A DNA stretch of 64,000 bases from Protula sp. h YS-2021. Lineage: Eukaryota; Annelida; Polychaeta; Sabellida; Serpulidae. The stretch is from NCBI GenBank assembly GCA_949752745.1, contig OX457027.1, positions 55,432,053-55,496,052 of the forward strand. The letters run 5' to 3'. The translations under genes were made by a program, and so were the position numbers. The notes beneath the pieces are model-generated. The model made no database searches. It was not told the DNA's origin and saw only the letters and a list, made by a program, of their open reading frames with translations. How positions within the stretch are numbered: position 1 is the first letter of the stretch; every line of letters starts with the position of its first letter. This document shows, piece by piece, positions 23,471 through 35,109 of this stretch.

Positions 23471-23736
23471 TATTTACAAGCAGTGTATGTATTACAATTT
23501 TTCCTTACAATCCAAAGTAAGAAAAAGTATTGGAAGGAAGTCAGTGATCCAATACTCCACTTAAAAACAATAAAATAAGTGCAACAATTGGTTATTGGTT
23601 GGCCATTCTGCGAAAGGAATTTTCTATGACGTAAAAGGGAGAAGTGCCATGTCAACAAATTAATCTCATTTTCAAAAACTCTTTAAAGAAAAACTATTCA
23701 CCTGTGTTTCGATAAATAACGTCATCACGGACGTTA

Positions 23737-24012
23737 TTAGTGAAGAAGGAGTTCTTCTTCTAGAAAACAATCCATTAAATAATACACTACGCGATTGTAG
23801 ATTAATTCGCCAGTACGAATAAAGTAAAGCGCAGAATCAAAATCAAATTGCTCTGTATCTTCTATTTCAGTTTCATAACACTTTTGATTAAACTTGCTGT
23901 ATAATTCAATTGGATTAATGTTGTGCTGCGCAATGCTCCAAAAAGTATGCAAGTGACAAAGCTGTCCTACCGCAGATTCAAAGTTAACCAGTTCAGCAAA
24001 CATAATGTCCAT
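23737..24012 (-). CDS. Unknown 91-residue protein
   Basis: ATG start (MDIMFAELVNFESAVGQL), TAA-type stop, no internal breaks. The composition suggests an alpha-helical, acidic protein ('ETEIEDTEQFDFD'). No domain recognised. It is oriented with the zinc-finger copy 2 and lies about 270 bp upstream of it. No clear TATA box. Included because it is intact and fits the spacing of the cluster; it could be chance. Confidence 0.35.
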   Translation of the reverse strand: MDIMFAELVNFESAVGQLCHLHTFWSIAQHNINPIELYSKFNQKCYETEIEDTEQFDFDSALYFIRTGELIYNRVVYYLMDCFLEEELLLH

Positions 24013-24346
24013 ATAGACCCGTTTGAAATAACATTAATTTGTTTAGAAAGATGCAATCTTGCTAAACATTTTGGTGAAACAATGGTTCAGCTCGGTCTAG
24101 TAGTTTTAAAGTTATGATTTGTTGAAGTTGGCATGCCTTTATAATACATAGCCATAAAAAGTATAAAGAAAAAGGGCACAGTAAAACAGCTCCCTCAAAA
24201 TTGTTCAGAATTGACTGAAACTGAACAATAAATGTGCCAAAAAAGAACAATCGGTGGCAGCTGAACAAGAAAAAAGTTTCCATCCGTGACTTTGATTAGA
24301 GACTACACATGCATATTTTTCTGTTGTTTATTAAACAGATGTCACT

Positions 24347-24408
24347 TGAGAACATTGTGCTGCATTCATAGTCAAGTATTGAACTATGAATGCAGCACAA
24401 TGTTCTCA
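24347..24408. repeat. 26-bp perfect inverted repeat (hairpin), 10-nt spacer
   Basis: The left arm 24,347-24,372 (TGAGAACATTGTGCTGCATT...) and right arm 24,383-24,408 are exact reverse complements. The spacer CAAGTATTGA can itself pair (TCAA/TTGA) with one bulge, so almost the whole 62-bp segment folds. A TATATA motif follows at about 24,418-24,424. It could be a precursor-miRNA-like hairpin, a replication or regulatory palindrome of the element, or a relict terminal repeat. Confidence 0.9.
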
Positions 24409-24822
24409 TTTTTTCCATATATAGCTGGCAGCGGCAAATGCCACAATAAACACGTTTCTTAATACTTGCGTTTTCTCTGCTACTAAAAAGACTCTGTTCT
24501 TGTCTTCATGACTAACAACGCGTTTGAAATAAGTCTTAACAATAGACTGCTGATACATTGTCAAGCAGTAAAAACATGATTTTTTTATTACAATTGAGAT
24601 CTAGAAAGTTCAGTGTATTTGATATTTAACGGAATGCTATAATGAATTGCCATGCATATCATATTTTTAATCATCCAAAACATAACATTTAACCTATCTG
24701 GGATGTCATATCTGTTCAACGTCATTAGGTAGAGAAGGACACTTCAGGATTATTTTTCAAATGGGTCAGTATGTGGAGAAGAACACTTCTACATCTACAT
24801 CAGTTAAAAGGAGGCAACAACA

Positions 24823-25158
24823 ATGATTGTGCGTGTCGAGTCAAGCTATTATATCGTGGAAAATGTTGTAACGTATGAATGTAGGCAACATCAGCCATTG
24901 TATTTGAAATGACTGATGTGCTACGCAGCTCTCACATATCATTGGCACGTTTACATTATTACTGACATACAGTTCACGGCGGTGGCTCAACACCCAGAAG
25001 CCCCTGAATGTTTGTATATAGACCGTCCGCCCAGAGGGGGTCATGAGGTCAAAAACAAAAAATTTTCAGAATTATCTGAAACGGATAAATATGCAAAAAT
25101 CATAATTTCCCACCTGGGTGGGGTCAGAATGACAGAATTGTCTAAAACGGATAAATAG
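24823..25158 (+). pseudogene. Unknown ORF with one in-frame TGA
   Basis: From the ATG at 24,823 (MIVRVESSYYIVENVVTYEC) one frame runs 112 codons with a TGA near codon 30, then 'YHWHVYIITDIQFTAVAQHP'. The last 35 codons come from a short internal repeat ('ELSETDKYAK', 'ELSKTDK'; DNA phrase CTGAAACGGATAAATATGC three times, 25,075-25,175). No family recognised. Listed because it shares the single-stop pattern of its neighbours. Confidence 0.25.
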
Positions 25159-25445
25159 TCTGAAACCGATAAATATGCAAAATCTCAATATGCCGCCTGA
25201 GAAGGTGAGGGGATGGGTCGGTCGGTCGCTGAAAAATATTACAGCAACATAGTAAATAACATAGTACCAAACGGCCTCACTCATGTTAAGTGAGTCAAGT
25301 CTAGTTCTTCTATCATGGGATTTTGAAATGATTTATTGGCCTAAACAGTCATCTCATGAAAGCATGTGCATGCGCATCAATCAGCAGATGTCTTATTGCA
25401 TTAGCATCCGCCTATACTGTTCTCACATGCCTAGAGTTATCTCCC

Positions 25446-25455
25446 TATATATAAG
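25446..25455 (+). promoter_or_regulatory. TATA box of ORF 25,500
   Basis: 'TATATATAAG' lies about 45 bp before the ATG at 25,500, with a short leader (CACTGTTCGCTAAACAGCAA) in between. A strong match to the metazoan TATA consensus. Confidence 0.6.
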
Positions 25456-25499
25456 TACAGCGTTGCTCCACTAACATTATCACTGTTCGCTAAACAGCA

Positions 25500-25697
25500 A
25501 TGGATTCAACGATTAGTAAATTTCTAAGCGACGACTTCTGCGCTAAGCATGGACCCTCTTCCTGGGATAAGGTCTTTTTAGGCCTTATCCTTGCGGAGTA
25601 TGAACTGTTTAAAGCAAGACTGGTTATGAAGGAAGCGCAAAATGTGGTTGATAAGTATTATGTGGGAAATGCTGATCGCTTTTTTCATCTTTTATAA
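25500..25697 (+). CDS. Unknown 65-residue protein behind a TATA box
   Basis: Intact ORF (MDSTISKFLSDDFCAKHGPS...DRFFHLL, TAA). Predicted mostly helical ('LILAEYELFKARLVMKEA'). No domain recognised. The promoter arrangement and the closely following ORF at 25,700 suggest a real viral-type gene. The stop may be genuine or may mark a frameshift that once linked it to the next ORF. Confidence 0.45.
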   Translation: MDSTISKFLSDDFCAKHGPSSWDKVFLGLILAEYELFKARLVMKEAQNVVDKYYVGNADRFFHLL

Positions 25698-25699
25698 AC

Positions 25700-26127
25700 G
25701 TGTCCAAGCGGTCACATCACCCACCTCGTCAAGCTCCAGTGGAACAGCCGCCTGCAAAGAGAGCTGTACCGAGCAAAGCTTCAGTAGAACAATCTCTGCA
25801 ATCAGCAATTCTGCCTGATAAATATATTTTACAAGCTGATGATGTCTCAGCTAATACCGTTTCAGAGATGATGGCAGAGTTTTTTCATGCTCAGTCAAAC
25901 TCGGAAGTCATACAACAACCTTGTCCTTCACAGATAAGTTGCCCCTTCTGTGACACTTCGCAATCTACACCACGGCAGAAGTTAGCACATATATCTGTAC
26001 AACGGCAATGGAACTTATTATTGTTCTTTGCCGCTGTGGCAAAGTTTCCAAACAGACTCTCGGTAAATTTTATTACCGGAAATGCAGACCTCTGTGTCGT
26101 ACGATGATGACCACTAATTAACACCCA
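25700..26127 (+). pseudogene. Unknown basic/zinc-ribbon-like protein, frameshifted
   Basis: The frame starts at 25,700 with GTG where an ATG would be expected ('SKRSHHPPRQAPVEQPPAKR', a Pro/Lys-rich, NLS-like start). It runs through 'CPSQISCPFCDTSQSTP' to about 25,990. The best continuation is in a different frame, 'LCRCGKVSKQTLGKFYYRKC' followed by 'RPLC', ending in TAA at about 26,118. Cys pairs on both sides of the shift would make a zinc ribbon. A poly(A) signal AATAAA is at 26,226-26,231. Start loss and frameshift suggest a pseudogene. No family recognised. Confidence 0.4.
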
Positions 26128-26231
26128 CGGTTCTTCACAGGACCACCAACTGATATGAAACGAACTAAAAAATCTGTCGTTGTTCTTGTATGAATGATGT
26201 ATAAATGTTAATGTATGGGTTATGAAATAAA

Positions 26232-29200
26232 ACAAAGAAATCTAGCCCAGAAAAAAATCTGGCCAAGAAAAAATCTGGAAAAGAAAAAAGTTGTCTTTTT
26301 CATTGGGGGAGGTTCAAGATAGCAAAAGCTTTTGGTTTTATCCAGAAGTTCCATGAGACTTGAAAAATCCAAAAAGTTCAAGATAGTAAAGGAGACTTTG
26401 TGGCATTTCAGACACTGAGTGGACTTTCTTTGATGTTGAGTCAGCATGCAGGTTAGTTTCTTTAATAAAAGTTAGCACTGATATATTGTGATCCGATGAT
26501 TTACCATATTTTCCGTTCTTAGCACTTCACCTTTATTTGTTTACCGTTATTTCCGTTTTTCCGTTACCATTTTTTCCGTACTATGTTTTAAACATGTTTA
26601 TTCTGTAACTAATCTAAAACCACTTTGCTTAAGATTGAAACATACAATATGTAAAATGCTTTACGGGTCGACCTTAAATCTTCACACAATACTATTTAAT
26701 TCATAAATAAACTTGAAAATTCTCCTGCTATGTGGAGCATAAAAACTCTCAAATTTAGATTCTTGGTATAAATATAAATATTACAGTTGTCTAGCCTCAG
26801 TTGTTACATAAGCTAGAAAGTACTTAATTGTCCATTACCATAAAGGCTTCGTTGTGCTATTTTCTATCAGTTTATAGGTAATCTATACCGTGATATACAT
26901 AAATTTATACGTAAAATATTATATTGTACAAAAAATGGAGTGTTCTTGATGTAAATCATTTTTAATTTCAGGAAAGGACAAGCATTGTCCAAGCGTCTAT
27001 CTTCCCTTGCTTTTTTCTGATGCAATATCTTGTTAAATTGAATCTTGTGCAGCTTTTGATTCTTAATTCTTCAGAAAATCAAATGATTGATTGATCTACG
27101 TGTTGTTATTTTTCAATACAAAAATGCGTTTGCTGCAATATTTATGGGTGAAAAGTGACCTTAAAATTGAGATCAAAACTTTCACAAGAGGGTAGCCCAA
27201 ACAAAACAGCCTAATCCAGGTGTAAAATTATAGCATGTAGCAAATTTTTAACAAGAAAGTAAAAGAAATATTAAATATTTTTAATGCTGGGTATGTTGTA
27301 TAGAACACTTTCGATCTTTTTCGCTTTACTATTTTATGTACTTTTCTAAACAAGAATGTTTACCACACTTTTGAGCAGGTGTCGCAGTTCTAAGTCACTG
27401 CATTTATCAACTTCTTTAATGACAAGCAAAGCTGCAATGAAGAGAATCCCACACAAATATCGCGCAGCGCTCCTCCAGTTTTTCCTCAGGCATATCCAGT
27501 GCGTTGTCATATCACCTTGAATGTTAAGCAAAAACAGAGGCATTGCCTTATTTTAATTTAAGCTGTCACGTTGAATAATTTTGTACATATATAGCATGGT
27601 ATCGGAAAAAAAGAGTGATACGTTTAAACCTGAATAAACCGAACATCGACAGGACTGAGGTAATTTTTCTGGTTCAGTGAGATGTGCAGTGCTTTGAGGG
27701 TTCCTCTTTTACCACACTTTAACACAATGCCATGCAATATTGTGGCTATCCAAATGAATTTGCATATGATTTTTCTTTTTTTCACAGCTGATTATAAATT
27801 GGTTACCATGCGTGATCATGACTTTTTAAAGCAACTGCTAAATGCGAAGTATTAAGTTTAAATGCCCCCATCAATTTTTAACCAAACACGCACTAGTATT
27901 CCGACAGAACCCCCTTTTCAGGAAACACCGAGTACGGAATGAAAATTAGCCCCCTTTTAAAGGAAACTGGCACTGGCCGAAGACCACGTTTTTGGACACA
28001 CCTGGTAGCACACACAAATATACCCGTACACCATAACCAATAAAAATAATATTAATCGTTCTTTGTTAAAATGTGATTTTTATTTTCTTACATAATTATC
28101 TCAAAGCGTATTTTAAAAGCATCTTGTACAGTTGGCAGGACCTTCAGTATGTCCGAACTTCTAATGTGCAATTTTCACGTTGCTTTACTACAGTCCTTTC
28201 TTCTGTGATCACTCTACCATCGTTGCGTCACAAGAAAATTCTCGAAAAATGAGTTAACTTCTAGTTAATTCCTCCAGCTAACTAACAGATTTGGTCAGCT
28301 AACTTTCAGTTGATTTATATCATGAATGCGAGTTAACCAGCTCTATTGGTTAACCAAAGTAGTCAGAAGTAACTGAATAGTTAACTGGACTAGTTAACTG
28401 GTCCTTTGTTTCAGTGAGTTGTTGAAATGATCTATTTTCAGAAATATGAAAGATTATATTGCAAATCATGTGTTTCATCATGAAATTCGGAATTAAAACA
28501 TTTAAATGCGCTACGCTTTAAACGAAGTTTGAAGCATGAATTTATCGGTCACTATACCGCAATTGCTTTAAGTGTTTGATCAATACTATTAGAAAAGTTT
28601 AAGTCCGGGATACCGCTCAACAACCACCACGCGTTCGTTTTTAACTTTGTCAGTATTTTATATAAAATACATAAACAGGTAAATTAGTGAAAATCGAACC
28701 AATGTTTTTAAGATTTATTTTAAAAATACTTATAAGAACAGTTTGAATTGTGTCAATGTAGCCTAGAATTACTACATGTATAACAGGTATCATTAGGGTC
28801 TTTTAATCTTTCACATTGATGCAAATTAGCGCAAACCCAAAAATAACTACTCATAAGGCTAAAATATATGATTCCACATGGGACTTTGTCACATAGTAGT
28901 GTTACAAAGCCAATTTCATGAAAAGCTATGTAGAACTAGATCGATTCCACTACGAGTGTTGAAATCTATGCTTTGGGGGATAAAATCACTGTTACGAAGG
29001 CTTAAAACATATTATACCACATAGAACTAAAAGTTTGCTGTTTAAGTAAAGTTGCCATACCTGAGCAAGAATAAAATCGAAAAAGTACTTTTTTATCCCT
29101 GACTTTGACTATCTTCTCCAAAAACTAGTAGGAGACAGCTTTTTAGGCAAATAGGTAATGGATTCGAAAAACTGTTGAAAATTTCTGAATTATTAAAATA

Positions 29201-29700
29201 AACTTCCAGCAATGCCCCCTGCTCCACTCGCCTAAATGGACCATCGATCATAGAAATGTGTTGCGATATAACGTAAACTGTAGAAGTACTGTAAAGTATG
29301 CGGCGCGCTACTTGGGGGCAGTTGTCAAAGAAATGTCAGGCCTTCTTTTTATTTTTCTAACCACGTAATGTACATTGTTTACATGAATAATAAAATACTG
29401 ATATCTATATGGTAAGACATAAGTTACAATGGAACATCCTAAAACTGCTTTTGAACACATGCGAGAAATGTCAAACGTAACGAGCCAGGAGGAGAATGTT
29501 CATCGAGTCTCGTAGACCGCGTTTTATATACGCGAATTGTGATAAACTGTCATTCTCTTCATGGCAGCTGGCAACTGGCTGCCCGTTGTGCAAAAACACT
29601 ACATGAACACATGCAAATAGTTTAAAACTCAGTCAGACATTATCCTTATAACCATGGACATTTTATTCCGAGTCATCTTGGCTATTAATACTTACCGTGT
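26232..29700. other. Non-coding AT-rich region
   Basis: No gene seen. Local features: 'TTCCGTT(A/T)' iterations at 26,500-26,585; a GTTAAC-rich patch at 28,248-28,425; and a GC-richer segment at 27,880-28,010 that recurs at 34,690-34,800 ('CCCCCTTTT', 'G(A/C)GTAC(T/G)GAATGAAAA', 'CTGGCACT'). Confidence 0.45.
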
Positions 29701-31500
29701 TTATTTTATTTTGAGACATTATATGTAAAATTGCTTGAAATTTTTCTCTTTAAAAAATTTTCAAATTGGTTTAAACTGTCAAGAAAGGAAATAACTTCCT
29801 GCATCTGTGAAAAGCTCCAAAGGTATTTTTGACAACTGGGACAAGATCGAACATATTCCTGAACATTTGACAATATCTGAGGCCAATAGTATGCAGTTTC
29901 TCTATTTGCTATTTGCTCAATTTCCTCCACTGCATATATAAATTCTAGTCGTTTAACCTATCAAATTAATCTAATTTTCTGTGCAAAATAATTGTATTTC
30001 CTCAATTTCCACTGCACATAAATTCTAGTTGCTTAACTTATCAAATTAAGTTTTATCTTAATTATTTAAATAAAGCGCTCTTAATGTTTTATCATATGGC
30101 CAGAAAATAGGTGGTTTTAAAGCATAGTCTTGACTCTGGTCGCAGATACAAAGTCGTCCGAGACAACGAGATGTCAAATCTGCTTACTTTATTTTGGCAC
30201 CTGGATCAAATTCTAGCTCATAATGGAATTGTGAAAGCAGTTCTAGCAATCTTGCTAACTGTGAACTGACATTTTTAAAGTTAATTAAACCTCTAGGGTA
30301 ATTCTTCAATTCTTTTCTTTGTTTCATAGTTAGATTACACAAACCTTGTTGAGCATTTTCCCCAGATGCCCGGGTGAATCTGTTAACTCTATTTTTTGTC
30401 TGATCATGACTATTATAATCGTTTTTTTTTTGAAGTCATCCACCACTTTATCATCAGTAGAATTTTATCTTTTCCACCCGTCGTAGCTACTAGTTTTGAT
30501 GGTTTCAAAAATCCACATATTTTGTTCGGTCTTAATATAACTTTATTTGTGCTACAATTCAGAACATGAAATGACACAAAGTTTTCAAAATTCATAAACG
30601 TGGTTGTACAGGGCACCTCACTGTATTTCTCCATAAATGTTGCATATGGATCCATCATCATCCATAGCGAATCACGAATCAATATTCCTCTAAAGTTGTG
30701 AATAATGTACTCTTACATTGCCCTAATTCATATTTGTTGCCTATTGTTACAAGTCGAATTGTTGGTAAATCATACATAATAAAACATGGTACTTCAATGT
30801 CATTAACTGTGATGAAATTGTTCTTCGTTTTTATCTGTACTGAAACATCTTTCAACGATTAAACACTCATAATTAAACTCCCCAGGAATATCCGTGACAT
30901 GAAAATCGACTGCAGCAGTGTGGCTACCCACTGAAAGGACAATGTAGCTTTTCCTATCATTCCCGTTGTCCCTATACCAGGATCACTTTAATTCTGTTTT
31001 TCTGTATTTCTACAAGAATTCAGTACTTTTCATTACTTCATTTTCGGTCTTGATCTTGTGAAATTGATTGTCCGTAGTAATGATTTTCTTCTGGTTTTTA
31101 ATATTCTAACTGGTTATCACAAAATCATTTTGGTCTTTTTATCTCTTACAATTTGTGTTCAGTTTCACTGCTTGTTATAATTTTCCTTACTATAGCTATA
31201 AAGTGATGTTGGAATTTGATATGGCTACCACTCTTTAGGATTCTATTGACTTGTCATGGGAATTTTGATCTTGTTGTCCTCCTGATTGCTTTCATATGCG
31301 GGTTTCAGTGAATAAGTCCATTCTTCACTCAAGATTCAGCTCATTGCTTGGAACGACATTCATTTCAGTAATGCCCCTTACCTCTACAGTGGTTACATAT
31401 AATTTTTGCAAAATGCCCCTCTTTCTTGTTCAGTTTTCCTTGCTCTTTGTAGCAGTATTGCAATTCATCATCATTAACGACTTCTTCCTCATCTGGAGCA
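29700..31500 (-). pseudogene. Gypsy-like LTR retrotransposon gag-pol remnant
   Basis: Read on the minus strand, the fragments come in the expected order. A CCHC zinc knuckle ('CNHCRGKGHY', stop, 'NEC') is near 31,385. Protease/linker-like frames follow at 31,000-30,413 ('VGSHTAAVDFHV', 'NKICGFLKPSKLV'). The end of an RNase H domain ('QLARLLELLSQFHYELEF', 'GAKIK', stop, 'ADLTSR') is near 30,290-30,180. The integrase H2C2 region ('YYWPQILSNVQEYVRSCPSC') is at 29,895-29,840. The reverse transcriptase core and most of the integrase appear deleted, with many stops. No LTR pair was identified. It is an old, inactive copy. Confidence 0.75.
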
Positions 31501-34035
31501 GGTGCTAGAGTTACCATTTCCATATTTCTGATCACGTTTACGTGTTACTGAAAACTGATTTCTTTAACTGAGTTAAAAACAGTTAACTGTCTAAAGTTTC
31601 AACTTTGTATCAAGAGTTTGCAGTATTTCTCCCGTTCAGATAGTTCTAACGTGAGCGATATTAAATCAAATTCGCTTTTGAAAGCCTCACAATCTTCTTC
31701 TGGACTTCTTCTAGTTTGGTGTTGATACCATTAGCACTTTTTGAATTATTAAAAGAAAATTTTTTGCATTTCCTTGGTTCTTGAACCCTGTTCCTTCCCT
31801 GAAAAGTACGAGACCACTAGTCTGTAAAAGTCATGTTTCTTAAATGAGAAACAAGAGTAGCGACACGTTGAAAGCCTTGCTGTCTGACATCTTGAGAATC
31901 ATAATGGAAAGTTTGAAATTGTCTAGATTCGCCTTCATGATCCTGTGTGTGAAAAAATGTAGATAGTCATGTGACGCTTGAAGAATAGATTGATAGATAG
32001 ATTAATCTGAGAAAAAATCGGTGCCTTCATTGTTTTGGAACTGTTATTGACTCAGGAGGACTAGCTGGGAGAACGAGTACTTTGAAGAAGATGTGTAGTG
32101 GAATATTGTATTGTCCTTCCTAGATCACAATATTTTGCAGAGTAGTTGGGCATTGATCAGTAGTTTGTGAAGATTCATCAGAAACGTAGCGTAATACACT
32201 AAGGTCTACTCATAGCCATGGACCTACCTCACATCACACATAACTGTCCAGTCAACGATGAATATGATGGTGCTGAGGCTGTACTGTGAGCTGTCACAAC
32301 GTGTGTCTTGTATATGAGTTTCAATGGCAAAATTTCAATGTCCGTTTTTCCATATCAAAAGGCAAAGATTTAAAAAAAATAAGAGAGTTAACAATTAGAC
32401 CTGCTATAGTATGTCCCTACCAAATTTGATCACTTTTGCACTAACCGTCTCAGGCTAGTTTTGGTGACAAACTGAAGGCAGGAAAAGGCAACGGAACGGA
32501 AACATATTGGCACATGTACGAATATAAAAACGGAATAAAAATCTCCAAACGTAAACAAGAGAAAAGGAGAGAACTTTCGCCATGCTCCGTATAAAACAAC
32601 TCCGTGGGACTTATGTTCTAAGTGAAAAGGGGGGATAAGATAAACTTTCACAATGTCTGGTACCTCCTTGGGATTTGGTCTCAATTTCACAAAAAAAGAA
32701 ACTTTCTCATAGACTGGCAATCTAACAACCTCAAGTGCACAAGTAGAACTTGAATTGTTCTTGTGCATGTTAAACATGCAATCGTTTTGTAACTATTCCA
32801 TTTTGAAGTAAACGCGTTGATTTTTTATAAATTAACAAAATTGCTATCTCGATAGGGAATATTGTCGGAACTCTACACATCGCTGGGCTAAAAGTATAAA
32901 TTCTACTTCTTTTGAATAACACAAACTTGCTTTGATTGTACAAATATTTGAGCGCTCCATCTTATACTAACGTCAAGCCTTGTGCCCTAATATCTTGATA
33001 TCGGTGTGCATTTTTCCCTGAAAAACTTAACACATTGAATTTAATTGCAAAAAATTAGGTAAGCTCAATGCTTTGTGAAACAGGAGCTCTTAAGAGAATA
33101 AAACCCTGCGTTATGAAAAAAACTTTGTACGGCTTGGTTTCAGGTACAGAGACTATTTACAGACTATTAAATGTTGCAAAAATGCACAAGGCGATAGATA
33201 TTGTAGTTTTATCAAAATACCAGTTAACTCATTTAACAAAACATATATTGATTATTTGGAGTCAGCGGTGTGTAGTAAGTTATAGAATTCCTGGTCTACT
33301 TAACGAGACCTAAATGTCAATATTTTCCCACAACCAGCAATCACTGAAGTCAACTAACGGAATCATTCTCCTCATTTTTATTTATGACTCAAGTCACTTT
33401 ATATAATGGTGCGTTCTTTTTAAATCCCTTAATATTTTAAGCTACTTTAAAGTGTGTAAAAGCGCCTACCTGCTCTGCTACCAAAATCACAAAATAGTAT
33501 TAGAACAATATTATCCAAAGACAAAAAAATTATCAAAAAACGCACGTCACTGCAGAATCAAGCGCACATCTTTATCAATTGACATCAATCAATTGACCCA
33601 GCTCCAATAAAAGGATTTGAAATTAACGCATATGGCAGAACACACAGAGCTGTTCGATAATTAAGATTTGTTTACTGAGGCAGCATCGCAGTAAAGGCTA
33701 TTGAAAACCGATTCATCTATGAAATGTACCTGAGTATCGAAGCTGTCATTAATAACCACAAAGGACACAGCCACTACGTTTCTTTACTTCAATTGTTCTA
33801 CAAAAATTCACGGTGCAGCTGCTATATCATGACGCCAGTTAAACACATCTCATTGTTATCTTATTAAAACACGGTTGGTGATTTTTCCATTGTCCTTAGG
33901 GTGTTTTCTGAATTACGAATCCACGCTAATTTTCAAGAACGGCGTCTCATTCAATTTCGTCGCCCTGGCCTGATTCAAAGGCAGTGGGTGCTTTAGGATT
34001 AGTTAAGAATTAATTTTTAGTCTCATATAAAATGT
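31501..34035. other. Non-coding region
   Basis: No gene or repeat I can name. The 31.5-32.1 kb part may be further decayed gag/5' sequence of the adjoining Gypsy element. Confidence 0.35.
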
Positions 34036-34036
34036 T

Positions 34037-34103
34037 TCCAGGTGGATTTGAACTTAAAACCCTTCTTAGCAATGAACATCTCAACCATTACACCACGGAG
34101 GTG
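34037..34103 (-). repeat. tRNA-like sequence, probable SINE head
   Basis: The minus strand reads 'CCTCCGTGGTGTAATGGTTG', then an anticodon-arm-like 'TTCATTGCTAAGAA' and a T-loop-like 'GTTCAAATCC'. A-box- and B-box-like segments are in the right order and spacing. The acceptor and T stems do not pair well, so this is a tRNA-derived repeat, not a functional tRNA. Confidence 0.5.
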
Positions 34104-35109
34104 AACTCACAGAATGAAGTATTGTATAAATGTTATTCTATGCATTCAAATAATCAATATGATAACGGAACAGCTTGATAACCTTGCTCTTGAGTAGTAA
34201 CTGACTGATTGTGATTTTGTATTTGGTTTCGAGACATAAATATCAAACAGCAAATGTTCATTGATCTATTTCTGAGAAAAGTACATATTCTGAAAGTTAC
34301 AGAAGGTTACTAAAGCACAATACTTATTTCTGAATAAAGTGGGACAACATGAGCAGTTTATTGTGACACGTAATGAGAAGGCTGTCAGTTTAATGACATA
34401 ATTGTGAGCAGTTTATTGTTACATTTAGCGTGCAATCTTTGCACAGAACCGCTAATTTTTCATATAATCTAGTTTTCAGTCTGTTAAAACATTAGAAAAA
34501 GTGTATTAGATTATCAGAAAACCCTCGTTGCTGGGCAACTCAGGATTTTCTGGCAACAGAATACACTGCCTTTCAACTTCTAACCGTGAAAGAAAAAGGC
34601 ACTCACCAAATCCGAACTATAGAGTTTCAAAAATATTGTTAAAATATTTTGGTAAGTTTGAAATTATATTCTATTTTTAAACAAGCGCGAAATGAAGTTC
34701 CAAAAGACCCCCTTTTTGTGAGAACGCGGAGTACTGAATGAAAACTGGCACTTCGCGGGGACCGCGTCTGCCCTTAAAATGCCCCTTTCTCCGTTTGGTA
34801 TGTTTCCAATTATCTTAAATCCATGGAATCACACCAGACCTTGGTTGACTTTTGGTATAAAACAGAAAAAACCCTGGTATTTTCGAGAAAGTGCACAGCC
34901 ATAATTTATGAGGCGTGATTAATTGGGCTGGCTAGAATATTTTTAAAAGAGGTGTGAAGTTTTCTTAATTTTAGCACTGTTTTAACATCATGCACAATAT
35001 TGTGTGGTGATGCGGAACGGTTTTCAATATTTTATGACTATGGATAACACTTAAGTAATTTGCATTCTGAGTTTAAAATCGTACACACGCACGAGCACTG
35101 TGCCTTCAA

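Larger units (their letters stand above)
19829..26231. mobile_element. Candidate decayed virus-like or self-mobilising DNA element (gene cluster)
   Basis: A compact cluster of small, apparently intronless ORFs on both strands: Cys-rich ORF (-), zinc-finger 5' fragment (+), PC4-like (+), weakly PC4-like (+), membrane/zinc-finger copy (-), 91-codon ORF (-), further small ORFs (+). Three ORFs have TATA-like boxes about 40-60 bp before the ATG. Convergent AATAAA signals lie at 22,288 and 22,576. This layout is unlike the intron-rich host genes nearby and resembles DNA viruses or virus-like transposons. Most ORFs carry stops or frameshifts. I saw no polymerase, integrase, capsid, helicase or terminal repeat, so the nature of the element and its borders are inferred. 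Confidence 0.5.

Noticed and set aside
30413..30682. Independent 89-codon gene
   Set aside because: Position and content fit the protease/linker part of the degraded Gypsy polyprotein.
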